Shown: piece by piece, positions 1 through 8,473 of the stretch | Numbering within the stretch: the stretch's first letter is position 1 | Layout: each line of letters begins with the position of its first letter | Source of the DNA: Fiminaster sp050874705 | Lineage (GTDB): Bacteria > Bacillota_I > Bacilli_A > RFN20 > CAG-826 | DNA: 9,495 nucleotides | Assembly: GCA_050874705.1 (NCBI GenBank) | Contig: JBNMLE010000037.1 | Span: forward strand, 1-9,495 | Direction of reading: 5' to 3' | Notes under the pieces: model-generated | Seen by the model: only the letters and a program-made list of their open reading frames with translations | Told to the model about the DNA's origin: nothing | The model's database searches: none | Position numbers and translations under genes: made by a program

Positions 1-10
1 GTAATATTAT

Positions 11-19
11 TGATAAAAT
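11..19 (+). promoter_or_regulatory. Probable extended -10 promoter of recC (leaderless start)
   Basis: TG at 11-12, one base, then TAAAAT at 14-19 forms an extended -10 element (TGnTANAAT). The usual +1 would fall 7 bases after the hexamer, at position 26, which is the A of the recC ATG. No Shine-Dalgarno is visible in the 25 bases before the start. The -35 region lies outside the window and cannot be checked. AT-rich DNA gives many chance -10 matches; the same geometry upstream of the gene at 8495 raises confidence somewhat. Confidence 0.45.
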
Positions 20-25
20 ATTTAT

Positions 26-2827
26 ATGAAAGAAAAACAGCTATCACTTTTAGCGGACAACCTTATTTCATCTGTTATTCAAAATAAGACTGATTGTTTT
101 GATGAAACGATTGTTGTTTTTCCAAATTTAATCATTCAACAATGGTTTAAATCCTATTGGTTAAAAACACAAAAAGATAATGTTTTGATGAATGTTTCGT
201 TTAAAACATTAAATGAAATAATGCCAAAAATTATCGATGGTAAAAATTATAAACTAATTTCAAAATCTAATTTGAAAATTGTAATTCTTTCCATTTTGAC
301 AAATGATGAAAAAAATCTTATACCTCAAGAATATAAAAATTATTATAAAGATAATCCAGTTAAAATTAATGACTTTGCATCAACATTAACAAAATTATTT
401 TTAGAATATTATGAAGATGACTTTTTTAATAGCGAATCATTTAGAAATTCAAATTTGTTTAACTTATATAAAGAAATTATTAATTTATGTAAAATACATA
501 ATTTTGGAACCCTTGAATCTCCAAAAGCAAAAAGAACTAATACGAAGAAGATTTATCTATTTGGCTTTAACAAATTAAATAAAGTGTATCAAAGATTAAT
601 TAATGAATGCGGTTTTATTGAAAATTATTTTTTGAATGAAGATAATTCTTTTGATAAAGAAATTGATATTATATCCGCTCCATCAAAATTAAGAGAAATA
701 GAATATATTCATTCTTCGATTTGTAAATTGATTAATAATGGTACAAAAGCGACTGACTTTTATGTGGTCGCGCCAAGCATTAATGAATACTCCAATGAAA
801 TAGAAAGAGTATTTAATCAAAATGATGTCGAATATCCTTCTATTCCCTATTCTTTAAGAAAAACATCAGATATTCAAAATGACACAATTGATGTGATTAA
901 TAGACTTTTCAATATTGCTAAAACGGGCAAATTTACGCGTTTAGATTTTTATAATTTATTATCTAATCCAGTTATTAAACTAATAAGAAATATCGATGAT
1001 GAAAAAGTCGAAGATATTATGCGGGCAGTTGTTAATCTAAATATTTTTAGAGATCATGATTTATTAAAAGACTGGACTTATTTTAAAAATAGATTATTGC
1101 TTTCAAAAATTTCTTCAATTAACTTCGAAGATAATGTTGTTCAACTCTCAAATGAAGAATATCTTCCTTACGCCAATATATCTTTTGACGATGATTTAAT
1201 TAATGCGATAGTAGGAATTATTGATGATTTATATGATTTAATTAATCTTATTCAAAAAGAAAAATATTTAAATAACATCTTAATTGAAGAACTAAAAAAT
1301 CAATTAGATAAATGGATTTATTTAGAAGATAAACCAATTTATTTAAAGCAATATTCTAAAGTTTTAGCGATATTCAATTCTTTTAAAGAAATAGATAATA
1401 AAAATATTTCAGTAGATAATTTATTTTATGTAATTTTTGATGATGGCAATATGAAATCAATGCAAAAAAACATTGCTTTTACAAGTGGTGTTACATTCGC
1501 TGATTTTGATATAAATAATGTTGTTAGTTCAAAATATATTATCTTTTTAGGAGCGAGTTCAAATAATATTCCTGTTCCAGAAATTAAAAGCGAACTTGAC
1601 TTAAGAGAAAAAGAAAAAAATGTCGATGATGTAAAGTGTGTTTCTCTTCTTTATCAAAATGCTTCTGAAAAGATGTTTATTTCTTACACAAATATTGATT
1701 TAGAAACAGATGAAGAGTTTTATTTAACTCCTATCGTTGATCTTTTATTAAAAAAAGGTGTTTCTAAAAAAACTATTAATGTGCCTTTAGATGAAACTAG
1801 ACCTTATGAAGATCTTTTCACGAGAAAAGAATTTGGCGATAAGGATTATTACCAAAATTTATTATCACCAAAACAAAAAAATGAAAACACTGTTTCTCCA
1901 TCGCAGCCTGTTTTTTATGAAACAATTACCGCTCGCAAATTGGCAAAATATCTAGAAGAACCTTTGTGTGCTAAAATAACAAACATTTTTAATTTCGATG
2001 ATGATTTAACGGACGATATCAAAGATGAATACGAACCATTCTCTCCAAGTAATCTTGATAAATCAAATGTGGTTAAACGCATGTTGATTGAAAAGATTAA
2101 CAATAAATACGATAAGCAAAAGTTCTTAAAAGATATGGATTTAAATAATTTTATTCCAACAGTAACTAAAAGCTATGAAATTAATGTCTTTAATGATTAT
2201 GAAAAAATTGCTGATAAAACAATTGAATATATTAAGGAAAACGCTAGTTCATATGATGTAATTGAAAACTTTTCATTAAAACTTTATGATGACGGCAAAG
2301 AATGGAATTTGCTAATAAATGATGCGTATGTAAGAGCAAAAAAGAAAAACGAAATAAAATATTTCGAATTAAAAGAAATAAAAAAAGACATTAATGTCAC
2401 TGATTTTATGAACTTATACATCATCGCTTTAGCGGATGTTGCGTCATTAAAAACAAGTGAAACATACCATGTCATTATTTGCAAAAATAATCAAACACCA
2501 ACCGAAAAGAATCCATATAAAAGGGGCAAATGGGAATTTGATTTAACATCAAGCGAAGCGACTAAGATTCTTAACGACATACATAAAAGAATTGGCGATT
2601 ATTCGCATAATATCGCGTTGCCTATAAGAGATATTAATAGTGAAATTGATACATTCGAAAAATACAAAAATTGCTTCTTTGGTGAACACGGCATTTGGAG
2701 ATATTTCAATTATAAAAAAATGTTATCATCGGATGCTGATTTAGGATTTGATTATTTTAATTTTTCTAAATCTGATTTAGACAAAGAAATGAAAAAGCAT
2801 CTTGAATTGATTGCTTTTATAAATTGA
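26..2827 (+). CDS. recC: Exodeoxyribonuclease V subunit gamma (RecC), complete
   Basis: RecC is the scaffold and Chi-recognition subunit of RecBCD, a cytoplasmic helicase-nuclease acting on double-strand DNA ends. The 933-residue product has RecC landmarks in order, compared with remembered E. coli RecC: the N-terminal VFPNLIIQQWF (31-41; E. coli VQSTGMAQWL), IYLFGFNKLNKVYQRL (176-191; E. coli VFICGISALPPVYLQAL), APSKLREIEYIHSSI (218-232), IIFLGASSNNIPVPE (505-519; E. coli VVCLLGMNDGVYPRQ), MFISYTN (550-556), and the C-terminal KWEFDLTSSEA with GEHGIW (886-891). No Walker A or B is visible, as expected for this inactivated helicase fold. The C-terminal domain lacks the GxxD...DxK nuclease signature, so it looks like the usual dead nuclease. 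It is about 190 residues shorter than E. coli RecC (1122). The stop is TGA, followed two codons later by an in-frame TAA; recB starts 17 nt downstream. Confidence 0.93.
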   Translation: MKEKQLSLLADNLISSVIQNKTDCFDETIVVFPNLIIQQWFKSYWLKTQKDNVLMNVSFKTLNEIMPKIIDGKNYKLISKSNLKIVILSILTNDEKNLIPQEYKNYYKDNPVKINDFASTLTKLFLEYYEDDFFNSESFRNSNLFNLYKEIINLCKIHNFGTLESPKAKRTNTKKIYLFGFNKLNKVYQRLINECGFIENYFLNEDNSFDKEIDIISAPSKLREIEYIHSSICKLINNGTKATDFYVVAPSINEYSNEIERVFNQNDVEYPSIPYSLRKTSDIQNDTIDVINRLFNIAKTGKFTRLDFYNLLSNPVIKLIRNIDDEKVEDIMRAVVNLNIFRDHDLLKDWTYFKNRLLLSKISSINFEDNVVQLSNEEYLPYANISFDDDLINAIVGIIDDLYDLINLIQKEKYLNNILIEELKNQLDKWIYLEDKPIYLKQYSKVLAIFNSFKEIDNKNISVDNLFYVIFDDGNMKSMQKNIAFTSGVTFADFDINNVVSSKYIIFLGASSNNIPVPEIKSELDLREKEKNVDDVKCVSLLYQNASEKMFISYTNIDLETDEEFYLTPIVDLLLKKGVSKKTINVPLDETRPYEDLFTRKEFGDKDYYQNLLSPKQKNENTVSPSQPVFYETITARKLAKYLEEPLCAKITNIFNFDDDLTDDIKDEYEPFSPSNLDKSNVVKRMLIEKINNKYDKQKFLKDMDLNNFIPTVTKSYEINVFNDYEKIADKTIEYIKENASSYDVIENFSLKLYDDGKEWNLLINDAYVRAKKKNEIKYFELKEIKKDINVTDFMNLYIIALADVASLKTSETYHVIICKNNQTPTEKNPYKRGKWEFDLTSSEATKILNDIHKRIGDYSHNIALPIRDINSEIDTFEKYKNCFFGEHGIWRYFNYKKMLSSDADLGFDYFNFSKSDLDKEMKKHLELIAFIN

Positions 2828-2831
2828 TTTT

Positions 2832-2837
2832 AAGGAG
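2832..2837 (+). promoter_or_regulatory. Ribosome binding site of recB
   Basis: AAGGAG lies 7 nt before the ATG at 2845. It decides the start: an upstream in-frame TTG at 2824, overlapping the recC stop as TTGA, would place this site inside the coding region and has no ribosome site of its own. Confidence 0.85.
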
Positions 2838-2844
2838 AAAAACA

Positions 2845-5800
2845 ATGGCGATAAATAACACACCTTCAGTATTCTCCTTAAATGATTTTAAATACGGAGA
2901 AAACTACGCAATCGAAGCATCCGCCGGGACAGGCAAGACATATAATATTACAGAAATCGTAAAAAAATTAATTGTTGATCACGGCTTAGGCTTAGATAAA
3001 ATTTTGATAGTTACTTATACAGAAAAAGCGGCAGGGGAATTAAAAAATCGTATTCGTGAGATTTTAACAAAACCACAAGATGAATATTCCGGAAAATCTA
3101 TTCAAGAACAATTTCCTAATGTGAATACTGATGTTGACAATGCTTCAATAGGAACAATCCATTCATTTTGTAAGAACACAATAAGCGAATTTGTTATTTC
3201 TTCAAACCAAGTTAATAGTCTTAATCTAGCTAGTGAAACTGATTTAGATACATTTGTTAAACAATATATCCGTAAAGGCGATATTTTAGATGATATAGTT
3301 AAGTTCTTTAATTATGGTTGTGAACTAAAGGATGAAACATTAATAAAACAGATTAAATCTGCTTTGAATTACTATTACTTGGACTCTAATTACGAAGAAA
3401 ACAAAAATATAATTCAATACGAAAAAACAGTTATAACAAATCCTTTCGATGAATTACATTTTAAATTAACAATAACAAATGATTTCGAAGGAACTTTGCA
3501 ACAAAACGATCCATCTTTATATAATGATTACCTTGTTTTGAAGAATAGTAATAGCTCTTATTTAAACGCTATCGCGGATTTAATTAAGAATTTTAAGTAT
3601 TTCGTTTCTGACGGAAAAACAATTTCAAATTATGAAATAACTATAAAAAATAATTTCACTCACGATGAAGTTAAGGCTTTTAAAAATTTATTCAAACTTA
3701 AAAAGCAAAAAAATGATTTCAAAAAAGAAGAAGATTTTTTGGTTGATAAATACATTGTTGATATTTATAAATCTTTTCAGTTATACAAAGAAGAACATCG
3801 TCTTCAAACATTCAATGACATGATTAGAGAAATTCATGAATTGCTAATGGCTGAAGATAGTAAGTTGTTAGAACTTTTAAGAAATAAATTTAAATACGCA
3901 ATTATTGATGAATTTCAAGATACAAATGAGCTTCAATTTAACATTTTCAGAAAAATATTTTTATCAAAAGATCATAATATTATTGTTGTTGGTGATCCAA
4001 AACAATCAATTTATGGTTATCAAGGCGCTGATATAAATGTTTATAAAAAGGCAGTTGATACAATAGAAAAAAGCGGTCAAAAATGTCGATTAGCTAAAAA
4101 CTATAGATCTGCTGCAGGAGTAATTGAATTTGGAAACGAATTGTTTAAATTTTATGATTTTCTGACTCCTTTTGAACCGTCGTTATATTGCACATATCAA
4201 ACAGGCAATAAGGAAAAACGTTTAAAATATAAAGGTTCATATACGGCGTCATTTTGGGTAAATTCTTATTCTTTAGATGAATACGAATATGCGAAATTTG
4301 CTGTTGAACAAATAGTGGGCTTAGTAAGTAAAGATAAAGAAGGGAAAACAAATTTGCAGCTTTCTTATATGGAAGGCAATGAAATCAAATATAGAAATGT
4401 CACATTTGGCGATTTTGTTGTTTTAGCAAGAACAAGAAGTGAAATGGTTCCAATTAAAAATCAACTAGAAAAAGTTGGAATTCCAGTAATTAAATATAAA
4501 GATAATTCGCTATTTAATGGAATCGAATGCGCTCACTGGATAGCGCTTCTTGAAGCTATTGATGTTCCTGATTTTACTGGTTCTAATCGTGGATATTTTA
4601 AAAAAGCTTTAATAACAAAATTCTTTGATGTGCCTTTAAGTAATATAACTGATCAAAAATATGACGATGATAGCACTCCAGAATTTGCTCTATTTAATAA
4701 GTGGCGTATATTAGTTAAAGAAAGATTGTGGCAAGATTTGTTTGATGAAATCATTATTGATACGGAAATTGATAAGAAAATGTCTTCATTAAGTGATATT
4801 CAATCTTTGGCGATCTTTAAGCAAATTGCTAGTTATTCAATTGAATATTTATCAAAAGACAAAGACATTATCGATTTGATTAAATTTTTGAAGAATGTTT
4901 CGAGTTATGGTGATGATGAACTTAATGACACAGATATGAGTAGCATCATTAAAAAATCAACTGATTTTGATTGTGTCAGAATTATGACAATGCACGCTTC
5001 TAAAGGGCTTCAATTCCCAATTGTTATTTCTACAGGCGGATTTAAGAACATGTATCATCCTGATGGTTCGTGTTACGACTATCATGAAAAAGATAGTAGT
5101 GGCGACGAATTTAGGAAATTATCGTTTGATGAACACGAAAATTTTGAACCGGAGCAAATAAAAGAATTTAATAGAATTTATTATGTTGCTTACACAAGAA
5201 GTGAATACCTTTTAATTGCTCCTAATTACGCTAACGTGGGGAAAGAATTCAAACAAATCTTTGACGCAATGTATAGCTTCTTTGATGCGTGTAAGAATAA
5301 ATCTTTTAAAGTCGATAACACTGATGTTTCTTATATCGAATCTAAAGATTTTCTTCAACGACCACTATCGTCTATTAAAAGCGATGTTGCTGTTATTCTA
5401 AATGACCAGAACAAGGCATTAAATGACGAAAATGACCGCAAAACTCAAGCGGATTTATTAAAACAATTGATTAAAACAAAGAATAAATCATTATCATATA
5501 AACACTCATATTCTTCTTTAGCGCATCCAAAAAATAATGATGGTGATACTTCTTATGACGATGATATCAACTCGAATAAAGAAGGGGATAGCATCTCCCA
5601 AATAACAATATACGATAAATCAGCGAAACAAATAATTGGTTTCTATGATAGCAATTCAACTTCTCTTGAAATTCCAAATCATTTCCCAAAAGGAGCCTCT
5701 TTAGGAACTGCAATTCATGAAGTTTTTGAAAGGCTTGATTTTACTAATTTCAAAGATAATTTGGATAATATTATACTTGATAGATTTTTATATAACGGCT

Positions 5801-6360
5801 TTGATTTATCAAATGATAAAGAAGCTTTCGATTACATCAAAAATATTATCGATAATGTCTTAAATGCAAAACTACCTATTGTTAAAGGTAGCGAAATAAT
5901 TGATGGCTCTTTTTCATTGAATGAAATTGATAATTCGAGCAAAAAAGCTGAAATAGAATTCAATTTTAATTATCCAAATGAAATATTGAAAAATTATCTT
6001 AATGGATTCATGGATCTATTGTTTAAAAGAGGCGATGTTTATAGCATTCTTGACTGGAAGTCAGATGTACTGAATGATAATTTCACTTCTTATAGCGATG
6101 ACAAAGAACTAAGAAAACAAGTTGATGATCGTTATTCAATACAAAGAGTCCTTTATTCATATTGTTTAATTAAGTGGTTAAAACAATTTTATAATGAAAG
6201 TGAAGAGGAAATATTTAATAACCATTTTGGTGGCATTTATTATGTATTTGTTCGTGGTGCTAACAAAGACACATCCAATGGTGTTTATATCCAAACATGG
6301 AATTCGTGGGATGATTTGAATAAAGAATTCAATGAAATTTTAAAAATGAGTAAAAGGTAA
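2845..6360 (+). CDS. recB: Exodeoxyribonuclease V subunit beta (RecB), helicase plus nuclease
   Basis: RecB is the SF1A 3'-5' helicase and sole nuclease of RecBCD, and in the family loads RecA after Chi. The 1171-residue product is close to E. coli RecB (1180). Helicase motifs: Walker A ASAGTGKT (25-32), TYTEKAAGEL (motif Ia), GTIHSFC (Ib), Walker B IIDEFQDT (353-360), GDPKQSIYG (383-391, III), NYRS (419-422, IV), TMHASKGLQFP (715-725, V) and YVAYTRSE (780-787, VI). A polar Asp/Asn-rich linker follows. The C-terminal RecB-family nuclease is intact: H958 in GTAIHEVFE, E1036/E1038, D1057 in GFMDLLF, D1070-W-K1072, and the QxxxY pair Q1100/Y1104, matching E. coli H956, D1067, D1080 and K1082. 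HFGGIYYVFVRG near the end is typical RecB and not seen in AddA. The start is set by the AAGGAG site. Its TAA stop abuts recD. Confidence 0.97.
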   Translation: MAINNTPSVFSLNDFKYGENYAIEASAGTGKTYNITEIVKKLIVDHGLGLDKILIVTYTEKAAGELKNRIREILTKPQDEYSGKSIQEQFPNVNTDVDNASIGTIHSFCKNTISEFVISSNQVNSLNLASETDLDTFVKQYIRKGDILDDIVKFFNYGCELKDETLIKQIKSALNYYYLDSNYEENKNIIQYEKTVITNPFDELHFKLTITNDFEGTLQQNDPSLYNDYLVLKNSNSSYLNAIADLIKNFKYFVSDGKTISNYEITIKNNFTHDEVKAFKNLFKLKKQKNDFKKEEDFLVDKYIVDIYKSFQLYKEEHRLQTFNDMIREIHELLMAEDSKLLELLRNKFKYAIIDEFQDTNELQFNIFRKIFLSKDHNIIVVGDPKQSIYGYQGADINVYKKAVDTIEKSGQKCRLAKNYRSAAGVIEFGNELFKFYDFLTPFEPSLYCTYQTGNKEKRLKYKGSYTASFWVNSYSLDEYEYAKFAVEQIVGLVSKDKEGKTNLQLSYMEGNEIKYRNVTFGDFVVLARTRSEMVPIKNQLEKVGIPVIKYKDNSLFNGIECAHWIALLEAIDVPDFTGSNRGYFKKALITKFFDVPLSNITDQKYDDDSTPEFALFNKWRILVKERLWQDLFDEIIIDTEIDKKMSSLSDIQSLAIFKQIASYSIEYLSKDKDIIDLIKFLKNVSSYGDDELNDTDMSSIIKKSTDFDCVRIMTMHASKGLQFPIVISTGGFKNMYHPDGSCYDYHEKDSSGDEFRKLSFDEHENFEPEQIKEFNRIYYVAYTRSEYLLIAPNYANVGKEFKQIFDAMYSFFDACKNKSFKVDNTDVSYIESKDFLQRPLSSIKSDVAVILNDQNKALNDENDRKTQADLLKQLIKTKNKSLSYKHSYSSLAHPKNNDGDTSYDDDINSNKEGDSISQITIYDKSAKQIIGFYDSNSTSLEIPNHFPKGASLGTAIHEVFERLDFTNFKDNLDNIILDRFLYNGFDLSNDKEAFDYIKNIIDNVLNAKLPIVKGSEIIDGSFSLNEIDNSSKKAEIEFNFNYPNEILKNYLNGFMDLLFKRGDVYSILDWKSDVLNDNFTSYSDDKELRKQVDDRYSIQRVLYSYCLIKWLKQFYNESEEEIFNNHFGGIYYVFVRGANKDTSNGVYIQTWNSWDDLNKEFNEILKMSKR
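6352..6357 (+). promoter_or_regulatory. Ribosome binding site of recD, inside the recB 3' end
   Basis: AAAAGG lies 8 nt before the ATG at 6366 but only 2 nt before the in-frame ATG at 6360. The spacing favours 6366 as the recD start. It overlaps the last recB codons, so the two genes may be translationally coupled. Confidence 0.6.
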
Positions 6361-6365
6361 TGGTT

Positions 6366-8312
6366 ATGGAATATTTAAAATATTTTGATGCATTAATTGA
6401 AAATAGACTTATAACACCTATATGGAAAAACATTATTCATTTAGTTGAAAAAGAACTAAAAGATTCAAAAGAAAAGGATGATTTTCTTATTATTTTCATC
6501 ATTCTCTTTGCTTTGATTGATGATGGAAATCTTTGTATTTCATTAGATAAAATTAAATTATTAGATAAATGGAACAATAAATTAGAAGGAATGCGCATTC
6601 TTCTTACAGAAAACAATGATTTGAACATTGTTTCTTTTAATTATGTAAAAGATAAATCAAACCATGTTATTGAGAACTCTTTAAGTAAAATGAACGATGT
6701 TTCTTTAGGTGATGTGGTGGGGCCAAATAAATTTTTCGAAATAGATGATAATTGGCTTTATATTAAGAAGAATAATACTGCAAGAAAGATGATAATAAGC
6801 TCTCTTGAAAGACTTTTTAAACCTACATTCAATAATCCACCTTTTGATTATAAAAGTGTTGTTAATAAAACTCTTCCTCGTCCTTTTGTTTTAACTGATG
6901 GACAAGAAAAAGTTGTTAAAAATGGGCTTAATAAAAATCTTGTTATCACAGGTGGCCCAGGAACAGGTAAAACTACATCAATTTTATTTTTGCTAATTGG
7001 TTTAATGATTAACCATGACTACAAAGATATCTTTTTACTTGCGCCATCTGGAAAGGCTGCAAGTAGAATGAAGGATTCTATTAAAGGCGGGCTTTCAGTA
7101 TTGAGCGATGATTTTATAAACAATAATAAAAAAATTGTTGATAGAATTGCTAATTTAAATAGATATACAATTCATTCTTTTTTAGGCATTGACAATAATA
7201 CAAGTGCTTTTAAGCATAATAGCAAAAATAAATTTGAAGAAAATTCAATTTTTATTATTGATGAAGCAAGTATGATTGATGCATGTTTATTTGCTTCTTT
7301 ACTATCATCAATTCCTGATGGGTCAAGAGTATTTATTATGGGTGATAAAAATCAACTTCCTTCAGTTGATGCGGGGGCGGTTTTTGGAGATATAATTGTT
7401 AAAAAATCTTTAATAGATAATGGCAATGTAAGTGAACTTGGAGAAGCAGTTAGATTTAAAATAGGAAGCCCAATTTATAAATTAGCAAACGAAGTAAATA
7501 ATGATAATGAAATATTGTCATCTCTTCCTTGGAAAGATGAATTTTTGTCAATACAAAAAAACGAGAATAATATTCCTAATCCAGTCTATTATTTTCTAAA
7601 TCCTCTTAGCGATAAAACTGTATCTCAAAAAGAAATTATTCATAACGCAATTAAAAATTTTGCAAATGAATATTATAAAGATTTACAGGGGATTTGCACG
7701 GATTTTGAATATGATGGTGATGATTCGTTAAAAAAATTATTCGCAACTTGCGTTAAGCGTGCGGAGATTTTAACTGCCGAAAATAACGGCGTTCGTGGCG
7801 TTAATGAAATCAACAGTTTCGTTAAAAATAATTTTATCGATAAAACAAAAATAACTAGTGTAGAGAATTATTATCCAGGTGAATTAATTATTGTTAACAA
7901 AAACAACAAATCACTTGATTTAGCAAATGGTGATTCAGGCATTTTAATGACTTTCAAGGATGATCAAACACTATATTTCGTGATTGAAAAAGATTCTGAA
8001 ATTATAAAAACCGAAGGCAAAAATGAAGGAAAGATTTTTAAACTTGGTGGATATTTATTCTATCCATTTAGATTGATTAGTAAGAGTGAAATCAGTAATG
8101 CTTACGCAATAACAATTCATAAGTCTCAAGGATCAGATTATAAAAATATTCTTGTTATTTTGCCCGACAAAAAAGGTCATCCATTGTTAAATAGACAAAT
8201 TGTTTATACTGCGATTACGAGAACAAAAGGTGACACTTATATTTTATCAAATCAAGACAGAATTCTTGATGCTAAAAATACTATTCTTGTTCGTGATACT
8301 AACATAAAATAA
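6366..8312 (+). CDS. recD: Exodeoxyribonuclease V subunit alpha (RecD), 5'-3' helicase
   Basis: RecD is the SF1B 5'-3' helicase subunit of RecBCD. The N-terminal segment (YFDALIENRLITP, then DDGNLCISL near residue 55) matches the RecD-specific domain that contacts RecC, which separates it from stand-alone RecD2. Helicase motifs: Walker A GGPGTGKTT (196-204), LLAPSGKAASRM (Ia), YTIHSFLG, Walker B IIDEASMID (297-305), MGDKNQLPSVDAGAVFGD (from 325, III), NGDSGIL, ITIHKSQG (582-589, V) and YTAITRTKG (614-622, VI). The arginine of motif IV is kept as VRF (362-364), where E. coli has YRF. The length is 648 residues with the ATG at 6366, or 650 from 6360, which overlaps the recB stop by one base; E. 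coli RecD has 608. I prefer 6366 because of ribosome-site spacing. It is the last gene of the operon; its TAA runs into the terminator hairpin. Confidence 0.95.
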   Translation: MEYLKYFDALIENRLITPIWKNIIHLVEKELKDSKEKDDFLIIFIILFALIDDGNLCISLDKIKLLDKWNNKLEGMRILLTENNDLNIVSFNYVKDKSNHVIENSLSKMNDVSLGDVVGPNKFFEIDDNWLYIKKNNTARKMIISSLERLFKPTFNNPPFDYKSVVNKTLPRPFVLTDGQEKVVKNGLNKNLVITGGPGTGKTTSILFLLIGLMINHDYKDIFLLAPSGKAASRMKDSIKGGLSVLSDDFINNNKKIVDRIANLNRYTIHSFLGIDNNTSAFKHNSKNKFEENSIFIIDEASMIDACLFASLLSSIPDGSRVFIMGDKNQLPSVDAGAVFGDIIVKKSLIDNGNVSELGEAVRFKIGSPIYKLANEVNNDNEILSSLPWKDEFLSIQKNENNIPNPVYYFLNPLSDKTVSQKEIIHNAIKNFANEYYKDLQGICTDFEYDGDDSLKKLFATCVKRAEILTAENNGVRGVNEINSFVKNNFIDKTKITSVENYYPGELIIVNKNNKSLDLANGDSGILMTFKDDQTLYFVIEKDSEIIKTEGKNEGKIFKLGGYLFYPFRLISKSEISNAYAITIHKSQGSDYKNILVILPDKKGHPLLNRQIVYTAITRTKGDTYILSNQDRILDAKNTILVRDTNIK

Positions 8313-8336
8313 AAAGCTCTTCTCGAGAGCTTTTTT
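8311..8336. terminator. Bidirectional intrinsic terminator for recD (+) and tRNA-Ser (-)
   Basis: AAAAAGCTCT (8311-8320) pairs with AGAGCTTTTT (8326-8335) across a 5-nt loop, giving a 10-bp stem followed by another T. The first two stem bases are the last two bases of the recD stop codon. Read on the minus strand, the hairpin is followed by TTTTTATTTTAT, so it can also end the tRNA transcript, whose mature 3' end lies 6 nt away. Confidence 0.88.
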
Positions 8337-8341
8337 CGTAA

Positions 8342-8432
8342 TGGCGGAGGATAAGAGATTTGAACTCTTGCGGCCCTTTCGGACCCTATGAGCTTTCCAA
8401 GCCCACCCCTTCAGCCTCTTGGGTAATCCTCC
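8342..8432 (-). tRNA. tRNA-Ser (anticodon GGA), CCA encoded
   Basis: The gene is 91 nt on the minus strand. The acceptor stem GGAGGAT/ATCCTCC is followed by discriminator G and an encoded CCA (8344-8342). The D stem is CCC/GGG. The anticodon stem TGGGC/GCTCA has one G-T pair and encloses loop TTGGAAA, with anticodon GGA at 8398-8396, reading UCC and UCU. The long variable arm, GGTCC-GAAA-GGGCC, is the class II hallmark of tRNA-Ser, and the T arm is AAGAG-TTCAAAT-CTCTT. Discriminator G plus the long variable arm also fit serine identity. The flanking GC before G1 and GC overlapping the discriminator could extend the acceptor by chance pairing; this does not change the call. Confidence 0.96.
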
Positions 8433-8444
8433 GCGATAGAATAA

Positions 8445-8473
8445 ATTATATGTTTTATTTATCATAATATCAA
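8445..8473 (-). promoter_or_regulatory. Sigma-70-type promoter of tRNA-Ser
   Basis: On the minus strand, -35 TTGATA (8473-8468) and -10 TATAAT (8450-8445) are separated by exactly 17 bp. This is five of six and six of six matches to consensus. Transcription should start about 7 bases after the -10, near 8438, leaving a leader of roughly 5 to 7 nt for processing. The -35 box sits inside the spacer of the opposing promoter. Confidence 0.8.

Noticed and set aside
2303..2390. Possible active nuclease in RecC (E781-L-K783, resembling the D-x-K of RecB)
   Set aside because: The upstream GxxD aspartate and histidine of the motif are missing, and E. coli RecC has a degenerate domain at the same place. 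A lone ELK is common by chance in such Lys/Glu-rich sequence.
1915..2484. Minus-strand frames at 1915-2103 and 2284-2484
   Set aside because: They lie antisense inside recC, lack ribosome sites and show no family features; they are shadows of an AT-rich gene.
2824..2844. Upstream TTG start for recB overlapping the recC stop
   Set aside because: The AAGGAG site with 7-nt spacing points to the ATG at 2845, and the seven extra residues are just the translated ribosome-site region.
4145..5401. Frames at 4145-4351 (minus) and 5216-5401 (plus)
   Set aside because: Both sit within recB, whose helicase motifs and conserved sequence run continuously through these positions.
6437..6628. Minus-strand frame inside recD
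   Set aside because: It is antisense to the RecD N-terminal domain, with no independent support.
8247..8465. Minus-strand reading frame of 72 codons over the recD end and tRNA
   Set aside because: Its middle part is the tRNA-Ser gene read as protein, and the rest runs through the terminator and antisense to recD. No protein family is recognisable.
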